Source: Alphaproteobacteria bacterium (GTDB taxonomy: Bacteria; Pseudomonadota; Alphaproteobacteria; Rhizobiales; Xanthobacteraceae). From it: a stretch of DNA of 64,000 bases. A program made the translations under genes and the position numbers. This document shows, in pieces, positions 34,211 to 42,940 of the stretch (the first letter of the stretch is position 1; each line of letters starts with the position of its first letter). A model generated the notes under the pieces. That model saw only the letters and a program-made list of their open reading frames with translations, searched no databases and was not told the origin of the DNA. The DNA lies in the NCBI GenBank assembly GCA_037200445.1, contig JBBCGH010000001.1, forward strand, positions 2,666,001-2,730,000, in the 5' to 3' direction.

Positions 34211-35130
34211 CCTGGATCGCGCGCCAGCTTCCCGAGCGCGGCGAGGTCTTTGTCGACCATGTCGGCTATTTCGTGCACGACCTCGAGGCCGTCGGCGCGC
34301 AGCTTGCGCGGCTCGGCTTTCGCGTCTCCGCCGTCAACGTGCAGACCAACGCGGACGCGAGCGGCGCGCTCAAGCCGTCCGGCACATCGAACCGTCTGGC
34401 AAAACTCAAGCTCGGCTTTCTGGAAATGCTCGCCGCGACCCACGACACGCCGCTCGCGGAGCAGTTCAAACAACAGATCGCGCGTTACTCGGGGCTACAG
34501 CTGATCGCATTCTCGGCGGAGGACATGGCGCGCGAGCGCGCGCGCTTGGTCGATGCCGGCTTCGCCATGCAGGAGGTGGTCGAGCTCAAGCGGCGAGATC
34601 GCACGCTGGCCGGTGAGCCGGAAGTGCATTTCTCGGTGCTGCGTCCGCAGCCGGGTGCGATGGCGGAGGGGCGCATTCAGTGGGTGAGGCCGAACACACC
34701 CGAGACCGTTTGGCGCGCCGAGACGATTACCACCGAAAACGGCGCCGAAGGACTGACCGACACGCTCATCTGCGTCGACGATCCGGCCGTCGTCGCCGCA
34801 CGCTACGGCCGCTATGTCGGCCGTACGCCGATCGTGCGCGGCGGAATGCACGTCGTGCCGCTCGAGCGGGGAGGGCTGGTGTTCGTCGATGCCGCGCAGG
34901 CCGCGAAGATGTTGCCGGGTTTCCGCGCTCCGTCGCTGCCGTTCATGGCGGGGCAGGCGCTGCGCGCCGACCTCGGCCTCACGCGCAGTGTGCTCGCGAG
35001 GAATGATATCACGCCGGTTGTCGCGAACAGGGATGTGATTTGCATCGGTCCGCCTGATGCAGTCGGCGCGTACATGCTGTTTCACGCGGCCAAGGTCAGC
35101 GATCCGTGGGGCGCGATTCGCGAGCAGTAA
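34207..35130 (+). CDS. Glyoxalase-like VOC protein
   Basis: A 307-residue VOC-fold protein of the Glyoxalase_3-like group. The N-terminal block VDHVGYFVHDLEAVGAQLAR with its metal-ligand His and the later LTDTLICVDDPAVVAARYG repeat are the two halves of the fold. The start is GTG 34207, overlapping the GST stop. The 3' 35 bp overlap antisense with the Nudix gene. Together with the two GST genes it may handle reactive carbonyls; the substrate is unknown. Confidence 0.8.
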   Translation: MTWIARQLPERGEVFVDHVGYFVHDLEAVGAQLARLGFRVSAVNVQTNADASGALKPSGTSNRLAKLKLGFLEMLAATHDTPLAEQFKQQIARYSGLQLIAFSAEDMARERARLVDAGFAMQEVVELKRRDRTLAGEPEVHFSVLRPQPGAMAEGRIQWVRPNTPETVWRAETITTENGAEGLTDTLICVDDPAVVAARYGRYVGRTPIVRGGMHVVPLERGGLVFVDAAQAAKMLPGFRAPSLPFMAGQALRADLGLTRSVLARNDITPVVANRDVICIGPPDAVGAYMLFHAAKVSDPWGAIREQ

Positions 35131-35578
35131 CGCTCTCCAACTCATCCAGCCACGGCAGCTGATAGCCAAGCATCTTCTCGCGCGCGGCCGGCAGGCCAAA
35201 CCATGCGACCCGGTCGATCTCCGGAAAGCTCTTGCGCTTGCCCGATTTCGGCGGCCATTCGATCTCGAACGTGTTGCCCACGAGCGCGCGGGGATCGAAG
35301 TCGCCCGCGCAGGCGAATGCGTGCACCACCTTGCCGCTCTTCTGCTTCATCGGCGTAAGTGCAATGAACGGCTCGTGCGCCGAAAAGCCGGTCTCCTCGG
35401 TGAATTCGCGCAACGCTGCCGCCAGCAACTCCTCGCCGGGATCGACCAGTCCCTTCGGGATCGTCCAGGCGCCTGCGTCCTTCTTCGCCCAATAAGGTCC
35501 GCCGGGATGGGCGAGCAGGACCTCCAGCGCGCCACGCCGTCGGAACGGCAAGACGCCTGCGCTGATCTCTCTGCTCAT
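35096..35578 (-). CDS. Nudix hydrolase
   Basis: A 160-residue Nudix pyrophosphohydrolase. The Nudix box G-x5-E-x7-R-E-x2-E-E-x-G is intact in GLVDPGEELLAAALREFTEE followed by TGF. The N-terminus SAGVLPFRRRGALEVLLAHP and the W-x-I-P-K-G block WTIPKGL are typical of the group acting on (di)nucleoside polyphosphates. Its last 35 bp overlap the end of the VOC gene on the other strand; both reading frames are full-length. Confidence 0.9.
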   Translation of the reverse strand: MSREISAGVLPFRRRGALEVLLAHPGGPYWAKKDAGAWTIPKGLVDPGEELLAAALREFTEETGFSAHEPFIALTPMKQKSGKVVHAFACAGDFDPRALVGNTFEIEWPPKSGKRKSFPEIDRVAWFGLPAAREKMLGYQLPWLDELESVTARESRPTDR

Positions 35579-35592
35579 GCGCCACCATACGA

Positions 35593-35622
35593 GAAGCCCG
35601 GCTCCTTGCGGAACCAGGCTTC
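35593..35622 (-). terminator. Hairpin downstream of the CsbD-like gene
   Basis: GAAGCC ... GGCTTC with an inner GGTTCC-gcaa-GGAGCC stem, read on the minus strand just after the CsbD-like stop. The T run is weak, so this is a probable rather than certain terminator. Confidence 0.4.
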
Positions 35623-35642
35623 ACGCCGCTTGCGGAAGCGAA

Positions 35643-35819
35643 TTACTTGTCGCCGCGCAACGTATCCTTCAGGCCGCCGACCGCATTCTGGACCTTGCCT
35701 GCGGTCTTCTGCGCCTTGCCTTCGGCCTCGGTCTTGGCGTCACCGGTCACCTTGCCGGCGACTTCCTTCACCTTGCCCTTGGCCTGTTCCCATGAGCCTT
35801 CGACGCGATCTTTATCCAT
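35643..35819 (-). CDS. CsbD-like stress protein
   Basis: A 58-residue hydrophilic helical protein: MDKDRVEGSWEQAKGKVKEV, then AGKVTGDAKTEAEGKAQKTA and a final GGLKDTLRGDK. The GSWEQAKGKVKE start is the CsbD signature. CsbD-like proteins are abundant general-stress proteins of unclear molecular role. The ATG at 35819 matches the conserved N-terminus. Confidence 0.9.
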   Translation of the reverse strand: MDKDRVEGSWEQAKGKVKEVAGKVTGDAKTEAEGKAQKTAGKVQNAVGGLKDTLRGDK

Positions 35820-35984
35820 TGTTCCGTCTCCATAGCGGGGGTTCGGACGACAACGTGCTGCGCTGCGAGACGTTCCGTTACAACGCGTCAATGTCGCGGG
35901 CGATGACGACGCCCATTCGTTTTACCCTTGTTCTATGCGGGAGGCATGCCGATGATGGCGCCCAACAAGAAGGAATAGGGAGAG

Positions 35985-36947
35985 ATGCCGATGCGTTTGC
36001 TGGCCGCGCTCGTTGCGCTGATGCTGAGTACCGCGACAGGCTTCGCGGACAACTACCCAAGCAAGCCGGTGCGGGTTGTGGTCGGTTTTGCAGCCGGCGG
36101 CCCGAGCGACGTGATAGGGCGCATCGTGGCGCAGAAGCTGTCCGAGGCGCTGGGCCAGCAGTTCTATGTCGAGAACGTCGGTGGCGCGGGCGGCAACACC
36201 GCGGCGGGCCAGGTCGCACGCGCGGCGCCGGATGGCTACACCATCCACATCGTCTCGACCGGTTTCATGGTCAACATGAGCCTTTACGCCAAGGTCCCCT
36301 ATGATGCCGTGAAGGACTTCGCGCCGGTCACGCTCGTTGCCTACTCGCCAAACGTCGTGGTCGTGAACCCCTCGGTGCCCGCAAAGGACATCAGGGAGCT
36401 GGTGCAGCTCATCCGCAACAATCCCGGCAAGTATTCCTTCGCGGGTCCGGGCGTCGGTTCCACGCCGCACCTCGCCGGCGAGCAATTCCGTCTCGCGTTC
36501 AATCTCGATCTGATTCATGTGCCGTTCACCGGCGCGGGTCCGGCGATCCAGTCGACCCTCGGGGGCCATACGCCGATCGCCTTCACGGCGCTGCCGCCGG
36601 CGCTTGCCGCCGTGAAGGATGGCAAGTTGCGCATGCTCGGCGTGGCGACCCCCCAGCGCGCCGCGTCCGTGCCCGAGGTCGCGACCTTTGCCGAGCAGGG
36701 GATCAAGGATCAGGACTCCGACACACTGACCGGCCTGGTGGTCCCGGCCGCCACGCCCAGGGAGATCGTGGAACTGTTGCAGAAGGAGATCGCCAAGGCG
36801 GTGGCGCAGCCGGACGTGAAGGAGAAGCTCGCCACCCTCGGCTTCGTGCCGGTTGCCAACACGCCGGAGGAGTTCGGCGCGCGCATCAAGTCCGAGATCG
36901 AGAAGTGGGGGAAGGTCGTGCGCGACGCGAAGCTGCGGATTGAGTAG
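35985..36947 (+). CDS. Bug-type tripartite tricarboxylate transporter receptor
   Basis: Periplasmic solute receptor of the TctC/Bug family, 320 residues. Signal peptide (MPMRLLAALVALMLSTATGFA), then YPSKPVRVVVGFAAGGPSDV, NVGGAGGNTAAGQVARAAPD and a C-terminal HTPIAFTALPPALAAVKDG, all typical blocks of Bug receptors that bind carboxylic acids. No membrane subunits are nearby, as is often the case for Bug genes. It is followed by a D-tartrate-dehydratase-like gene after an intergenic repeat, suggesting but not proving a hydroxyacid ligand. Confidence 0.9.
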   Translation: MPMRLLAALVALMLSTATGFADNYPSKPVRVVVGFAAGGPSDVIGRIVAQKLSEALGQQFYVENVGGAGGNTAAGQVARAAPDGYTIHIVSTGFMVNMSLYAKVPYDAVKDFAPVTLVAYSPNVVVVNPSVPAKDIRELVQLIRNNPGKYSFAGPGVGSTPHLAGEQFRLAFNLDLIHVPFTGAGPAIQSTLGGHTPIAFTALPPALAAVKDGKLRMLGVATPQRAASVPEVATFAEQGIKDQDSDTLTGLVVPAATPREIVELLQKEIAKAVAQPDVKEKLATLGFVPVANTPEEFGARIKSEIEKWGKVVRDAKLRIE

Positions 36948-36956
36948 AGGTCTCTC

Positions 36957-37033
36957 CGCTCGTCCCCGCGAAAGCGGGGACCCCGAGCCACACGAAGAGA
37001 GAACTGGATGCCCGCTTTCGCGGGTATGAGCGG
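36957..37033. repeat. Intergenic inverted repeat
   Basis: Outer arms CCGCTC (36957) and GAGCGG (37028), inner arms CCGCGAAAGCGGG and CCCGCTTTCGCGG, separated by a spacer with CACACGAAGAGAGAACTGGA. The whole can fold into one long stem or two small hairpins. It fills the gap between the Bug receptor and the enolase-superfamily gene. Elements of this type are common in Bradyrhizobium-like genomes. Confidence 0.8.
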
Positions 37034-37053
37034 GAAGGGGCTTCACCTAGGTC

Positions 37054-38223
37054 ATGCGCATCACCGACATCCGCGAAACCTCGATCGCGCTGAATTCAAC
37101 GCTGAAGAATTCATCGATCGACTTCTCCGAGATGACCACCTCGGTGGTTGCCGTGATCACCGACGTGATGCGCGGCGGCAAGCCGGTCACGGGCTTCGCG
37201 TTCAATTCCACGGGCCGCTATGCCTGCGGCGCGCAAATGCGCGCGCGCTTCATCCCGCGCCTGCTCAAAGCCGACCCGAAGGCGTTACTGAACGAGGCGG
37301 GCGACAACCTCGATCCCGCAAAATGCGTCGCCGTGATGATGCGCAACGAGAAGTCCGGCGGGCACTCGGAGCGCTCCATCGGCATCGGCACCATCGAGGT
37401 CGCAATCTGGGACGCGGTGGCGAAGATCGCCGACAAGCCGCTGCACGCGCTCCTCGCCGAGCGCCACAACGGCGGCAAGGTGCTCACGAAATGCTTTGTT
37501 TATGTGGGCGGTGGCTGGTACGCGCCGGGCAAGGGCATTCCCGAACTGTGCGACGAGATGAAGCGCCATCTCGATGCCGGCTACACCATGGTGAAGATGA
37601 AGGTCGGCGGCGCGCCGCTCGCCGAGGACATGCGCCGCATCGAGGCGGTGAAGCGCATGCTGCCGAAGGGCGCGGAGCTTGCGGTCGACGCAAACTCCAA
37701 GTTCGATCGCGCCGAGGCGCTGGCCTACGCCAAGGCGATGGCGCCGTTTTCGCTGCGCTGGTTCGAGGAGCCGTGCGACCCGCTCGATTTCGCGACGCTC
37801 GCCGATATATCGGACGCGTATCCGCACGCGCTCTCGACCGGCGAGAACCTGTTCTCCACGCAGGACGTGGAAAACCTCGTGCGCTTCGGCAATCTCAAGC
37901 CCGCGCGCCGCGACGTGATCCAGGTCGATCCGCCGCAGGCCTACGGCATTGCGCAATATGCGGTGACGCTCGCGCGGCTTGAGAAATTCCAGTGGCCGCG
38001 CACCGGCCACTTTCCGCATGGCGGCAACCAGATGTCGCTCGCCATTGCCGCCGGCTTCGGCCTTGGCGGCGCGGAAAGCTATCCCGGCGTGTTCGGTGTG
38101 TTTGCGGGCTTTGCCGACGATGCGGTGATCGAGAACGGCTTCATCTCGCTCTCGGACCGCCCCGGCATCGGCTTCGAGGGGCAGGCCCAGCTTTATCACG
38201 TGATGCACGAGCTCGCAGCTTAG
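37054..38223 (+). CDS. Enolase-superfamily dehydratase, D(-)-tartrate dehydratase-like
   Basis: A 389-residue member of the mandelate racemase/muconate lactonising group. It has the same length as Bradyrhizobium D-tartrate dehydratase and, as I recall it, very similar blocks: NSTGRYACGAQMRARF, LLNEAGDNLDPAK, MMRNEKSGGHSERS. Predicted active-site residues: Lys183 in VKMKVGG, metal ligands Asp212 (VDAN), Glu238 or 239 (WFEEP) and Glu264 (TGEN), and His322 in FPHGGNQMS. The enzyme would dehydrate D-tartrate to oxaloacetate. Differences around WFEEPCD leave room for another substrate. Confidence 0.85.
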   Translation: MRITDIRETSIALNSTLKNSSIDFSEMTTSVVAVITDVMRGGKPVTGFAFNSTGRYACGAQMRARFIPRLLKADPKALLNEAGDNLDPAKCVAVMMRNEKSGGHSERSIGIGTIEVAIWDAVAKIADKPLHALLAERHNGGKVLTKCFVYVGGGWYAPGKGIPELCDEMKRHLDAGYTMVKMKVGGAPLAEDMRRIEAVKRMLPKGAELAVDANSKFDRAEALAYAKAMAPFSLRWFEEPCDPLDFATLADISDAYPHALSTGENLFSTQDVENLVRFGNLKPARRDVIQVDPPQAYGIAQYAVTLARLEKFQWPRTGHFPHGGNQMSLAIAAGFGLGGAESYPGVFGVFAGFADDAVIENGFISLSDRPGIGFEGQAQLYHVMHELAA

Positions 38224-38231
38224 GGAATTCC

Positions 38232-38870
38232 ATGCCGCTGACCTACAACCCTTCCGTCTTCCACGTGAACGACCTCGCGCAGGCGATGTCGATCATCATG
38301 ACGCCCGAGGGCTCCACCACCGCGGATCGTTGGGAAAAAGAGACGCCGTACATGGCCGATATTATCGCCGAGCAATTCGCCATCACGGCGGACTCGCTCG
38401 TGCTCGATTACGGCTGCGGCATCGGCCGCATGTCGCACGAACTGATCAGGCGCCACAATTGCTTCGTGGTCGGGGTGGACATCTCGCCCAGCATGCGCGC
38501 CCTTTCGATCGTGTACACGCGCACCAACCGCTTCATGTCGTGCTCGCAGGAGATGCTGGAGGGACTGGTCGCGCGCGGAATGAGGTTCGATGCCGCGCTC
38601 GCCGTCTGGGTGCTGCAGCATTGCATGACACCGGCCGAGGACATGGCGCGCATCAAGAGCGCGCTCAGGCCGGGTGGCGATCTGTTCCTCGCCAACGGGA
38701 ATCTGCGCTCGGTCCCGACCGCCGAGCAGGGCTGGGTGAACGACGGTTTCGACATCAAGGCGATGGTGGACGCCGCCTTCGAACCCGTGCGCGAAGGCCG
38801 CTTTTTGAGCGAGAAGACCACCGACATCATCGCCGAAGGCACGTTCTGGAGCGCGTACCGGCGCAACTGA
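38232..38870 (+). CDS. Class I SAM-dependent methyltransferase
   Basis: A 212-residue protein with the AdoMet motif I VLDYGCGIGRMSHEL, the acidic residue ending the second strand in VVGVDISPSM, motif III-like LAVWVLQHCM, and RPGGDLFLANGN. The ATG at 38232 is 8 bp after the dehydratase stop, so both are probably co-transcribed. The methyl acceptor is unknown. A strong terminator-like hairpin follows at 38884. Confidence 0.87.
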   Translation: MPLTYNPSVFHVNDLAQAMSIIMTPEGSTTADRWEKETPYMADIIAEQFAITADSLVLDYGCGIGRMSHELIRRHNCFVVGVDISPSMRALSIVYTRTNRFMSCSQEMLEGLVARGMRFDAALAVWVLQHCMTPAEDMARIKSALRPGGDLFLANGNLRSVPTAEQGWVNDGFDIKAMVDAAFEPVREGRFLSEKTTDIIAEGTFWSAYRRN

Positions 38871-38883
38871 CGCCGGGGATAGC

Positions 38884-38915
38884 AGGAAGGCGGCCACTGG
38901 CCGCCTTCCTCATTT
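38884..38915. terminator. Bidirectional transcription terminator
   Basis: A 12-bp perfect stem AGGAAGGCGGCC / GGCCGCCTTCCT with an ACT loop, followed by TCATTT. It lies between the methyltransferase and the convergent DUF1236 gene and could end both transcripts. Confidence 0.8.
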
Positions 38916-38933
38916 ACTCGGCGTGGGCCGGGA

Positions 38934-39671
38934 CTAAACCTCCAGCACCGCCACGATGCGCAGCGTGCCCGGCTCAACTACGACGATCTCGTCGCGATAG
39001 ACGAAATACATGTAGCCGCGCCAGGTGGGCTCGATCTCGACGAGGGTCGCCGGCAGCGCCAGGATGTGCACGCTGCGAGGGACCACCGTGCCGACCGAGA
39101 CGTTGAAGTTGACGCTGGTCACGCGCGGGGCCGAGGAGGTCAGCACCTTCTCGCGGATCGTCGTCTTTTGCTCGGTCGTGAGCGAGACGCTCTTCGAGTT
39201 CATCGAGCCGCCGGCCGCACCTTGGCGAGTCGTGCCTTCGGACGCACCCTGCTTGCTGCCGCCTTCGCGCTCACTGGCGCCCTGCTTCGAGCCGCCTTGA
39301 CGTTCGTTGGCGCCCTGCTTCGAACCGTCGTTGCGCTCCGTTGCACCTTGCTTCGAACCGTCCTTGCGCGGCGCCTGACCTTGCTGCTTGCCGGGCTGAG
39401 CCTTCTGCCCGCCGGGAGCCGCCTGAGGCTCGGTCTGCGCCGAGCCGGCTGGGGGAGCTTCCTTTGTGGCGCCGCTGGGCTGGTTGGCGCCTGCGCCGCC
39501 GCTCATGCCCGCGCCGCCGCCCGCGCCGCCTGCTGACGGGTTCTGCTGCATCGCGGGACTGCCGGTGCCGCCGCCTGCGCCGCCACCACCACCGCCGCCC
39601 TGCGAGAACGCAACGCCGCTACCCGCCGCCAGCGCGATGGCTGCGACGGAGATCAATAGGGTCTTCCGCAT
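38934..39671 (-). CDS. Exported DUF1236 protein with Gly-rich and tandem-repeat regions
   Basis: A 245-residue exported protein. Signal peptide [24 protein letters not shown], a Gly-rich stretch, a Pro/Gln/Gly region, then about five degenerate units of 10-12 residues around [11 protein letters not shown] (about residues 110-160), and a C-terminal DUF1236 domain ending [23 protein letters not shown]1236 is confined mainly to Rhizobiales and its role is unknown. The signal-plus-Gly-run head is shared with the small protein at 11648. The gene is divergent from mccB. Confidence 0.85.
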   Translation of the reverse strand: MRKTLLISVAAIALAAGSGVAFSQGGGGGGGAGGGTGSPAMQQNPSAGGAGGGAGMSGGAGANQPSGATKEAPPAGSAQTEPQAAPGGQKAQPGKQQGQAPRKDGSKQGATERNDGSKQGANERQGGSKQGASEREGGSKQGASEGTTRQGAAGGSMNSKSVSLTTEQKTTIREKVLTSSAPRVTSVNFNVSVGTVVPRSVHILALPATLVEIEPTWRGYMYFVYRDEIVVVEPGTLRIVAVLEV

Positions 39672-39855
39672 TGTTCCACTCCTCGGAATTGGTTTTCGCC
39701 CGGTCCCCGCCACGGTGGAGAACGCGAGCGGGTGGGCGGAGTTCCAACGGCATTTCAGATCGTGCCAATATGTGATGTTCCATGCATGCGCATTCACGGC
39801 AGCGGTCCGTCGCTCCATCATGCGCCGGGCGAATCGGCAACGAGCGGGGAGGGCG

Positions 39856-41460
39856 ATGAAACTCGCCTCGGCAATCGACACGCAGTCAAAAGAGTTCCGC
39901 GCCAACGCCGGCGCGATGCGCGCGCTCGTCCAGCAACTGGAGGAGCGTCGCGCGCAGGCCGCGCTCGGCGGGCCGCAGCGTTCGCGCGAGCGGCATACCG
40001 GGCGCGGCAAGCTCCTTCCACGCGAGCGCGTGCTGCGCCTGATCGATCCCGGCACGCCGTTCCTCGAGCTCTCGCCGCTCGCCGCCAACGGCCTATACGA
40101 GGACGCGATCCACGGCGCCGGAATCATCACCGGCATCGGCCGCATCGAGGGGCGCGAGTGCGTCATCGTGTGCAACGACGCCACCATCAAGGGCGGCACC
40201 TACTATCCCGTGACCGTGAAGAAGCACCTGCGTGCGCAGGAGATCGCGCGCGAGAACCGGTTGCCCTGCATCTACCTGGTCGATTCCGGCGGCGCCAACC
40301 TGCCGCAATGGCCCGACGTGTTCCCGGACCGCGAGCACTTCGGCCGCATCTTCTACAACCAGGCGACGCTCTCGGCCGCCGGCATTCCGCAGATCGCCTG
40401 CGTGATGGGCTCCTGCACGGCGGGCGGCGCCTATGTGCCGGCGATGTCCGACGAAGCCATCATCGTGCGCAAGCAGGGCACGATCTTCCTCGGCGGGCCG
40501 CCGCTGGTGAAGGCTGCGACCGGCGAGGTGGTCTCGGCCGAAGACCTCGGCGGCGCCGACGTGCATGCGCGGCTCTCCGGCGTCGCCGACCATTACGCGA
40601 TGGACGACGGGCACGCGCTCGCGATCGCGCGCCGCATCGTTTCGAACTTCAACACGGTGAAGAAAGTCGACATCGAGCTGCGCGCGCCGCGCGAGCCGGC
40701 CTTCGACGCGGCCGAGCTCGACGGCATCGTGCCCTCCGACACGCGCATCCAGTACGACATCCGCGACATCATCGCGCGCCTCGTCGACGCCTCCGAGTTC
40801 GACGAGTTCAAGCACCTCTATGGCACGACGCTGGTGACCGGCTTCGCGCATATCCACGGCATTCCGGTCGGCATCCTCGGCAACAACGGCATCCTCTATT
40901 CGGAGAGCGCGCTCAAAGCGACGCACTTCATCGAGCTGTGCTGCCAGCGGCGCATTCCGCTGCTGTTCCTGCAGAACATCACCGGCTTCATGGTGGGGCG
41001 CGATTATGAAGCCGGCGGCATCGCCAAGAACGGCGCCAAGATGGTGATGGCGGTGGCCTGCGCGAACGTGCCGAAGATCACGCTGGTGGTCGGCGGCTCA
41101 TACGGCGCCGGCAACTACGGCATGTGCGGACGCGCCTATGGCCCGCGCTTCCTGTTCACCTGGCCGAACGCGCGCGTCGCGCTGATGGGCTCGGAGCAGG
41201 CCGCGAGCGTGCTTGCCACCGTGCGGCGGGACAACATCGAGGCGGGTGGGGGGCAATGGTCGGCCGACGAGGAGGCCGCGTTCAAGCAGCCGATCAAGGA
41301 CGCCTTCGACGAGCAGGCCGATCCCTATTACGCGACCGCGCGCCTCTGGGACGACGGCATCATCGCGCCGAACGAAACGCGCCGCGTGCTGGCGTTGGCT
41401 TACTCGGCGGCGCTCAACGCGCCGGTGGAGGGGACAAGGTTTGGGGTGTTCAGGATGTGA
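39856..41460 (+). CDS. mccB: Methylcrotonyl-CoA carboxylase beta subunit (carboxyltransferase)
   Basis: Carboxyltransferase subunit that moves CO2 from biotin to 3-methylcrotonyl-CoA in leucine breakdown. The 534-residue protein has the MCC-type N-terminus ([19 protein letters not shown], then [20 protein letters not shown]), the oxyanion block [38 protein letters not shown] and [24 protein letters not shown] precedes the ATG at 39856. MccA, its partner, starts at 63048 on the same strand, 21.6 kb away, and ivd is 24 kb upstream. Confidence 0.93.
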   Translation: MKLASAIDTQSKEFRANAGAMRALVQQLEERRAQAALGGPQRSRERHTGRGKLLPRERVLRLIDPGTPFLELSPLAANGLYEDAIHGAGIITGIGRIEGRECVIVCNDATIKGGTYYPVTVKKHLRAQEIARENRLPCIYLVDSGGANLPQWPDVFPDREHFGRIFYNQATLSAAGIPQIACVMGSCTAGGAYVPAMSDEAIIVRKQGTIFLGGPPLVKAATGEVVSAEDLGGADVHARLSGVADHYAMDDGHALAIARRIVSNFNTVKKVDIELRAPREPAFDAAELDGIVPSDTRIQYDIRDIIARLVDASEFDEFKHLYGTTLVTGFAHIHGIPVGILGNNGILYSESALKATHFIELCCQRRIPLLFLQNITGFMVGRDYEAGGIAKNGAKMVMAVACANVPKITLVVGGSYGAGNYGMCGRAYGPRFLFTWPNARVALMGSEQAASVLATVRRDNIEAGGGQWSADEEAAFKQPIKDAFDEQADPYYATARLWDDGIIAPNETRRVLALAYSAALNAPVEGTRFGVFRM

Positions 41461-41467
41461 GGCGATA

Positions 41468-42002
41468 CTAGTCGCATCGCCTCTGGATCGTCTGAATTCT
41501 CTGAAGTCCGTCAGCGACGCGGATGATCTCTTGTTGGTAGTCGTTAGCACCCCGAACGACCACGGCAATCTCGCGGCTCTCTCGGGCTATCGGCGACTAC
41601 ACCAACCAGGCGTGCGTCGTGGATGGCATCAGTGCCGCCCTCGTATTGTCCGTGATCGAAATGGAAAAAATCCGGATGCTGTCCCTTTAGGCCGCCGCGG
41701 ATCACGCCTCCCGCTACCACATAGCGTGTTGCCTTACCTGTCTTTTCAACCTCTGCATTGGCTTGTTTGAAATTGTCATAGGTGAAGATCAGTTCGTTCT
41801 CCCCATCATTGTCCAGATCGAGTGAGAATCCCTTGAAATCTTCTCGCTTGAAGTCAGACGACAGCGGGAGGTTTGAAATCGGGATGGAAGCTCGATCGAG
41901 TTCGACAATGCGTTTGCCGCTCGACTTCACCGTTTCGGCTTTGTGATCCCACTTGGCGCGCGCGAGGGCGCAGGCCGGATTCTGGGGTGATTCATTTTCC
42001 AT
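41468..42002 (-). pseudogene. Low-GC hypothetical gene, probably frameshifted near its 3' end
   Basis: The open frame from ATG 42002 encodes 152 residues with FKREDFKGFSLDLDNDGENE, LIFTYDNFKQANAEVEK and a His/Asp-rich block HPDFFHFDHGQYEGGTDAIH, resembling FG-GAP-like secreted or calcium-binding sequence. It stops at 41544, but in another frame the next 75 bp continue with protein-like sequence (VVVRGANDYQQEIIRVADGL, QRIQTIQRRCD) to a stop at 41468, suggesting a small indel near 41590. GC is well below that of the neighbourhood. No family recognised. Confidence 0.5.
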
Positions 42003-42026
42003 TTCGACGTGGCCGAATACTGTCCG

Positions 42027-42263
42027 CTACGTAGTGGGGCCCTCGTCAAACGGCTGCACGATCGTCAGCAGTCCGGAACCCGTACATCGGTCGGCGAATA
42101 GGATCTTGCTGCCGGACAGGCACAAGACGACCGTGCCATTCCGCTCAACGATGGCGTGGAAATCCGGCTCTCGGCTGGGCGCTCTCACTATAATAGCCCC
42201 GACTATAACGCCCAGGAGGGCCGCCGCACTTGTGCAGCTAAGCAAATAGGTCGATGGTTTCAT
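42027..42263 (-). CDS. Small low-GC membrane-anchored protein, unknown function
   Basis: A 78-residue protein with one N-terminal hydrophobic segment (STYLLSCTSAAALLGVIVGA) and a short hydrophilic domain with two cysteines (VVLCLSGSK, ILFADRCTGSG). It precedes the low-GC frame at 42002 by 24 bp on the same strand and has similar composition, so both were probably acquired together. It might be a secreted lipoprotein-like or signal-anchored protein. Confidence 0.5.
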   Translation of the reverse strand: MKPSTYLLSCTSAAALLGVIVGAIIVRAPSREPDFHAIVERNGTVVLCLSGSKILFADRCTGSGLLTIVQPFDEGPTT

Positions 42264-42281
42264 TCTCCGCGTAGCTCGCAC

Positions 42282-42584
42282 CTACGCCGCATCTTTCTCC
42301 CGCGGCCTGATCCGGCGCAGCGATGCAGCGGCCATATCCTGCGCGCGCTCAAGATCGTACTGCGATTGAAGCCCCATCCAGAATTCCGCCGTGCTGCCGA
42401 AATAGCGCGCCAGCCGCAGCGCCGTATCGGCGGTGACCGGGGTTTCCTCGCGCGCCAGCCGCTCGATCCGCGTGCGCGGCACGCCGCAGGCCTGCGCCAG
42501 CGCATAGGGCGAGAGCTTTATCGGCCCGAGAAATTCCTCGCGCAGGACTTCGCCGGGATGGATCGGAGGAAGCCGTTTTGCCAT
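42282..42584 (-). CDS. higA: HigA-type antitoxin (XRE helix-turn-helix)
   Basis: A 100-residue antitoxin and autorepressor. The MAKRLPPIHPGEVLREEFLG start is the HigA signature, followed by an XRE helix-turn-helix (SPYALAQACGVPRTRIERLA, then TALRLARYFGSTAEFWMGLQ). It neutralises the HigB-like ribonuclease encoded directly upstream on the same strand. The toxin-before-antitoxin order is the usual one for HigBA. Confidence 0.93.
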   Translation of the reverse strand: MAKRLPPIHPGEVLREEFLGPIKLSPYALAQACGVPRTRIERLAREETPVTADTALRLARYFGSTAEFWMGLQSQYDLERAQDMAAASLRRIRPREKDAA

Positions 42585-42596
42585 GTCATTCTCTCG

Positions 42597-42881
42597 TCAG
42601 TGATAGTCCACGATTTCCACTTCGTCGGGACCTGCCGGCGTCCAGCGAAAGACGATCCGCCATTGATCGTTGATGCGGATCGAGTGCTTGCCCGCAAGGT
42701 CTCCTTTAAGTGCCTCAAGCCGGTTTCCCGGCGGAAGCGCCATGTCCCGCAGCGCTCCGGCGTTGTTCAGTTGCACGAGCTTGCGGCGGGCGATCTTCGC
42801 CAGCGCAAAGGAAAAACCTTTCGGCACCTCCCGCTGACGCAGGATTGCTTCCGCACACTTTCCCCTGAAGCCGCGGATCAT
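42597..42881 (-). CDS. higB: HigB-type toxin (RelE/ParE superfamily mRNA interferase)
   Basis: A 94-residue toxin: MIRGFRGKCAEAILR at the start, LAKIARRKLVQLNNAGALRD, then the RelE-fold ending GKHSIRINDQWRIVFRW. HigB enzymes cut mRNA on the ribosome. The stop is 12 bp before the higA ATG. A short inverted repeat GTATC-n7-GATAC (42893-42909) lies just upstream and may be the operator. The key basic residues are present, so the pair looks functional. Confidence 0.93.
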   Translation of the reverse strand: MIRGFRGKCAEAILRQREVPKGFSFALAKIARRKLVQLNNAGALRDMALPPGNRLEALKGDLAGKHSIRINDQWRIVFRWTPAGPDEVEIVDYH

Positions 42882-42892
42882 TCAAATCGAAC

Positions 42893-42909
42893 GTATCGCA
42901 TCATGATAC
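42893..42909 (-). promoter_or_regulatory. Possible HigA operator
   Basis: Inverted repeat GTATC-GCATCAT-GATAC starting 11 bp upstream of the higB start codon, in a small AT-rich pocket. Binding by HigA is inferred from position and symmetry. Confidence 0.4.
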
Positions 42910-42940
42910 TACAGGCAAGCGTAGGGGTAGACGCCTTCTC

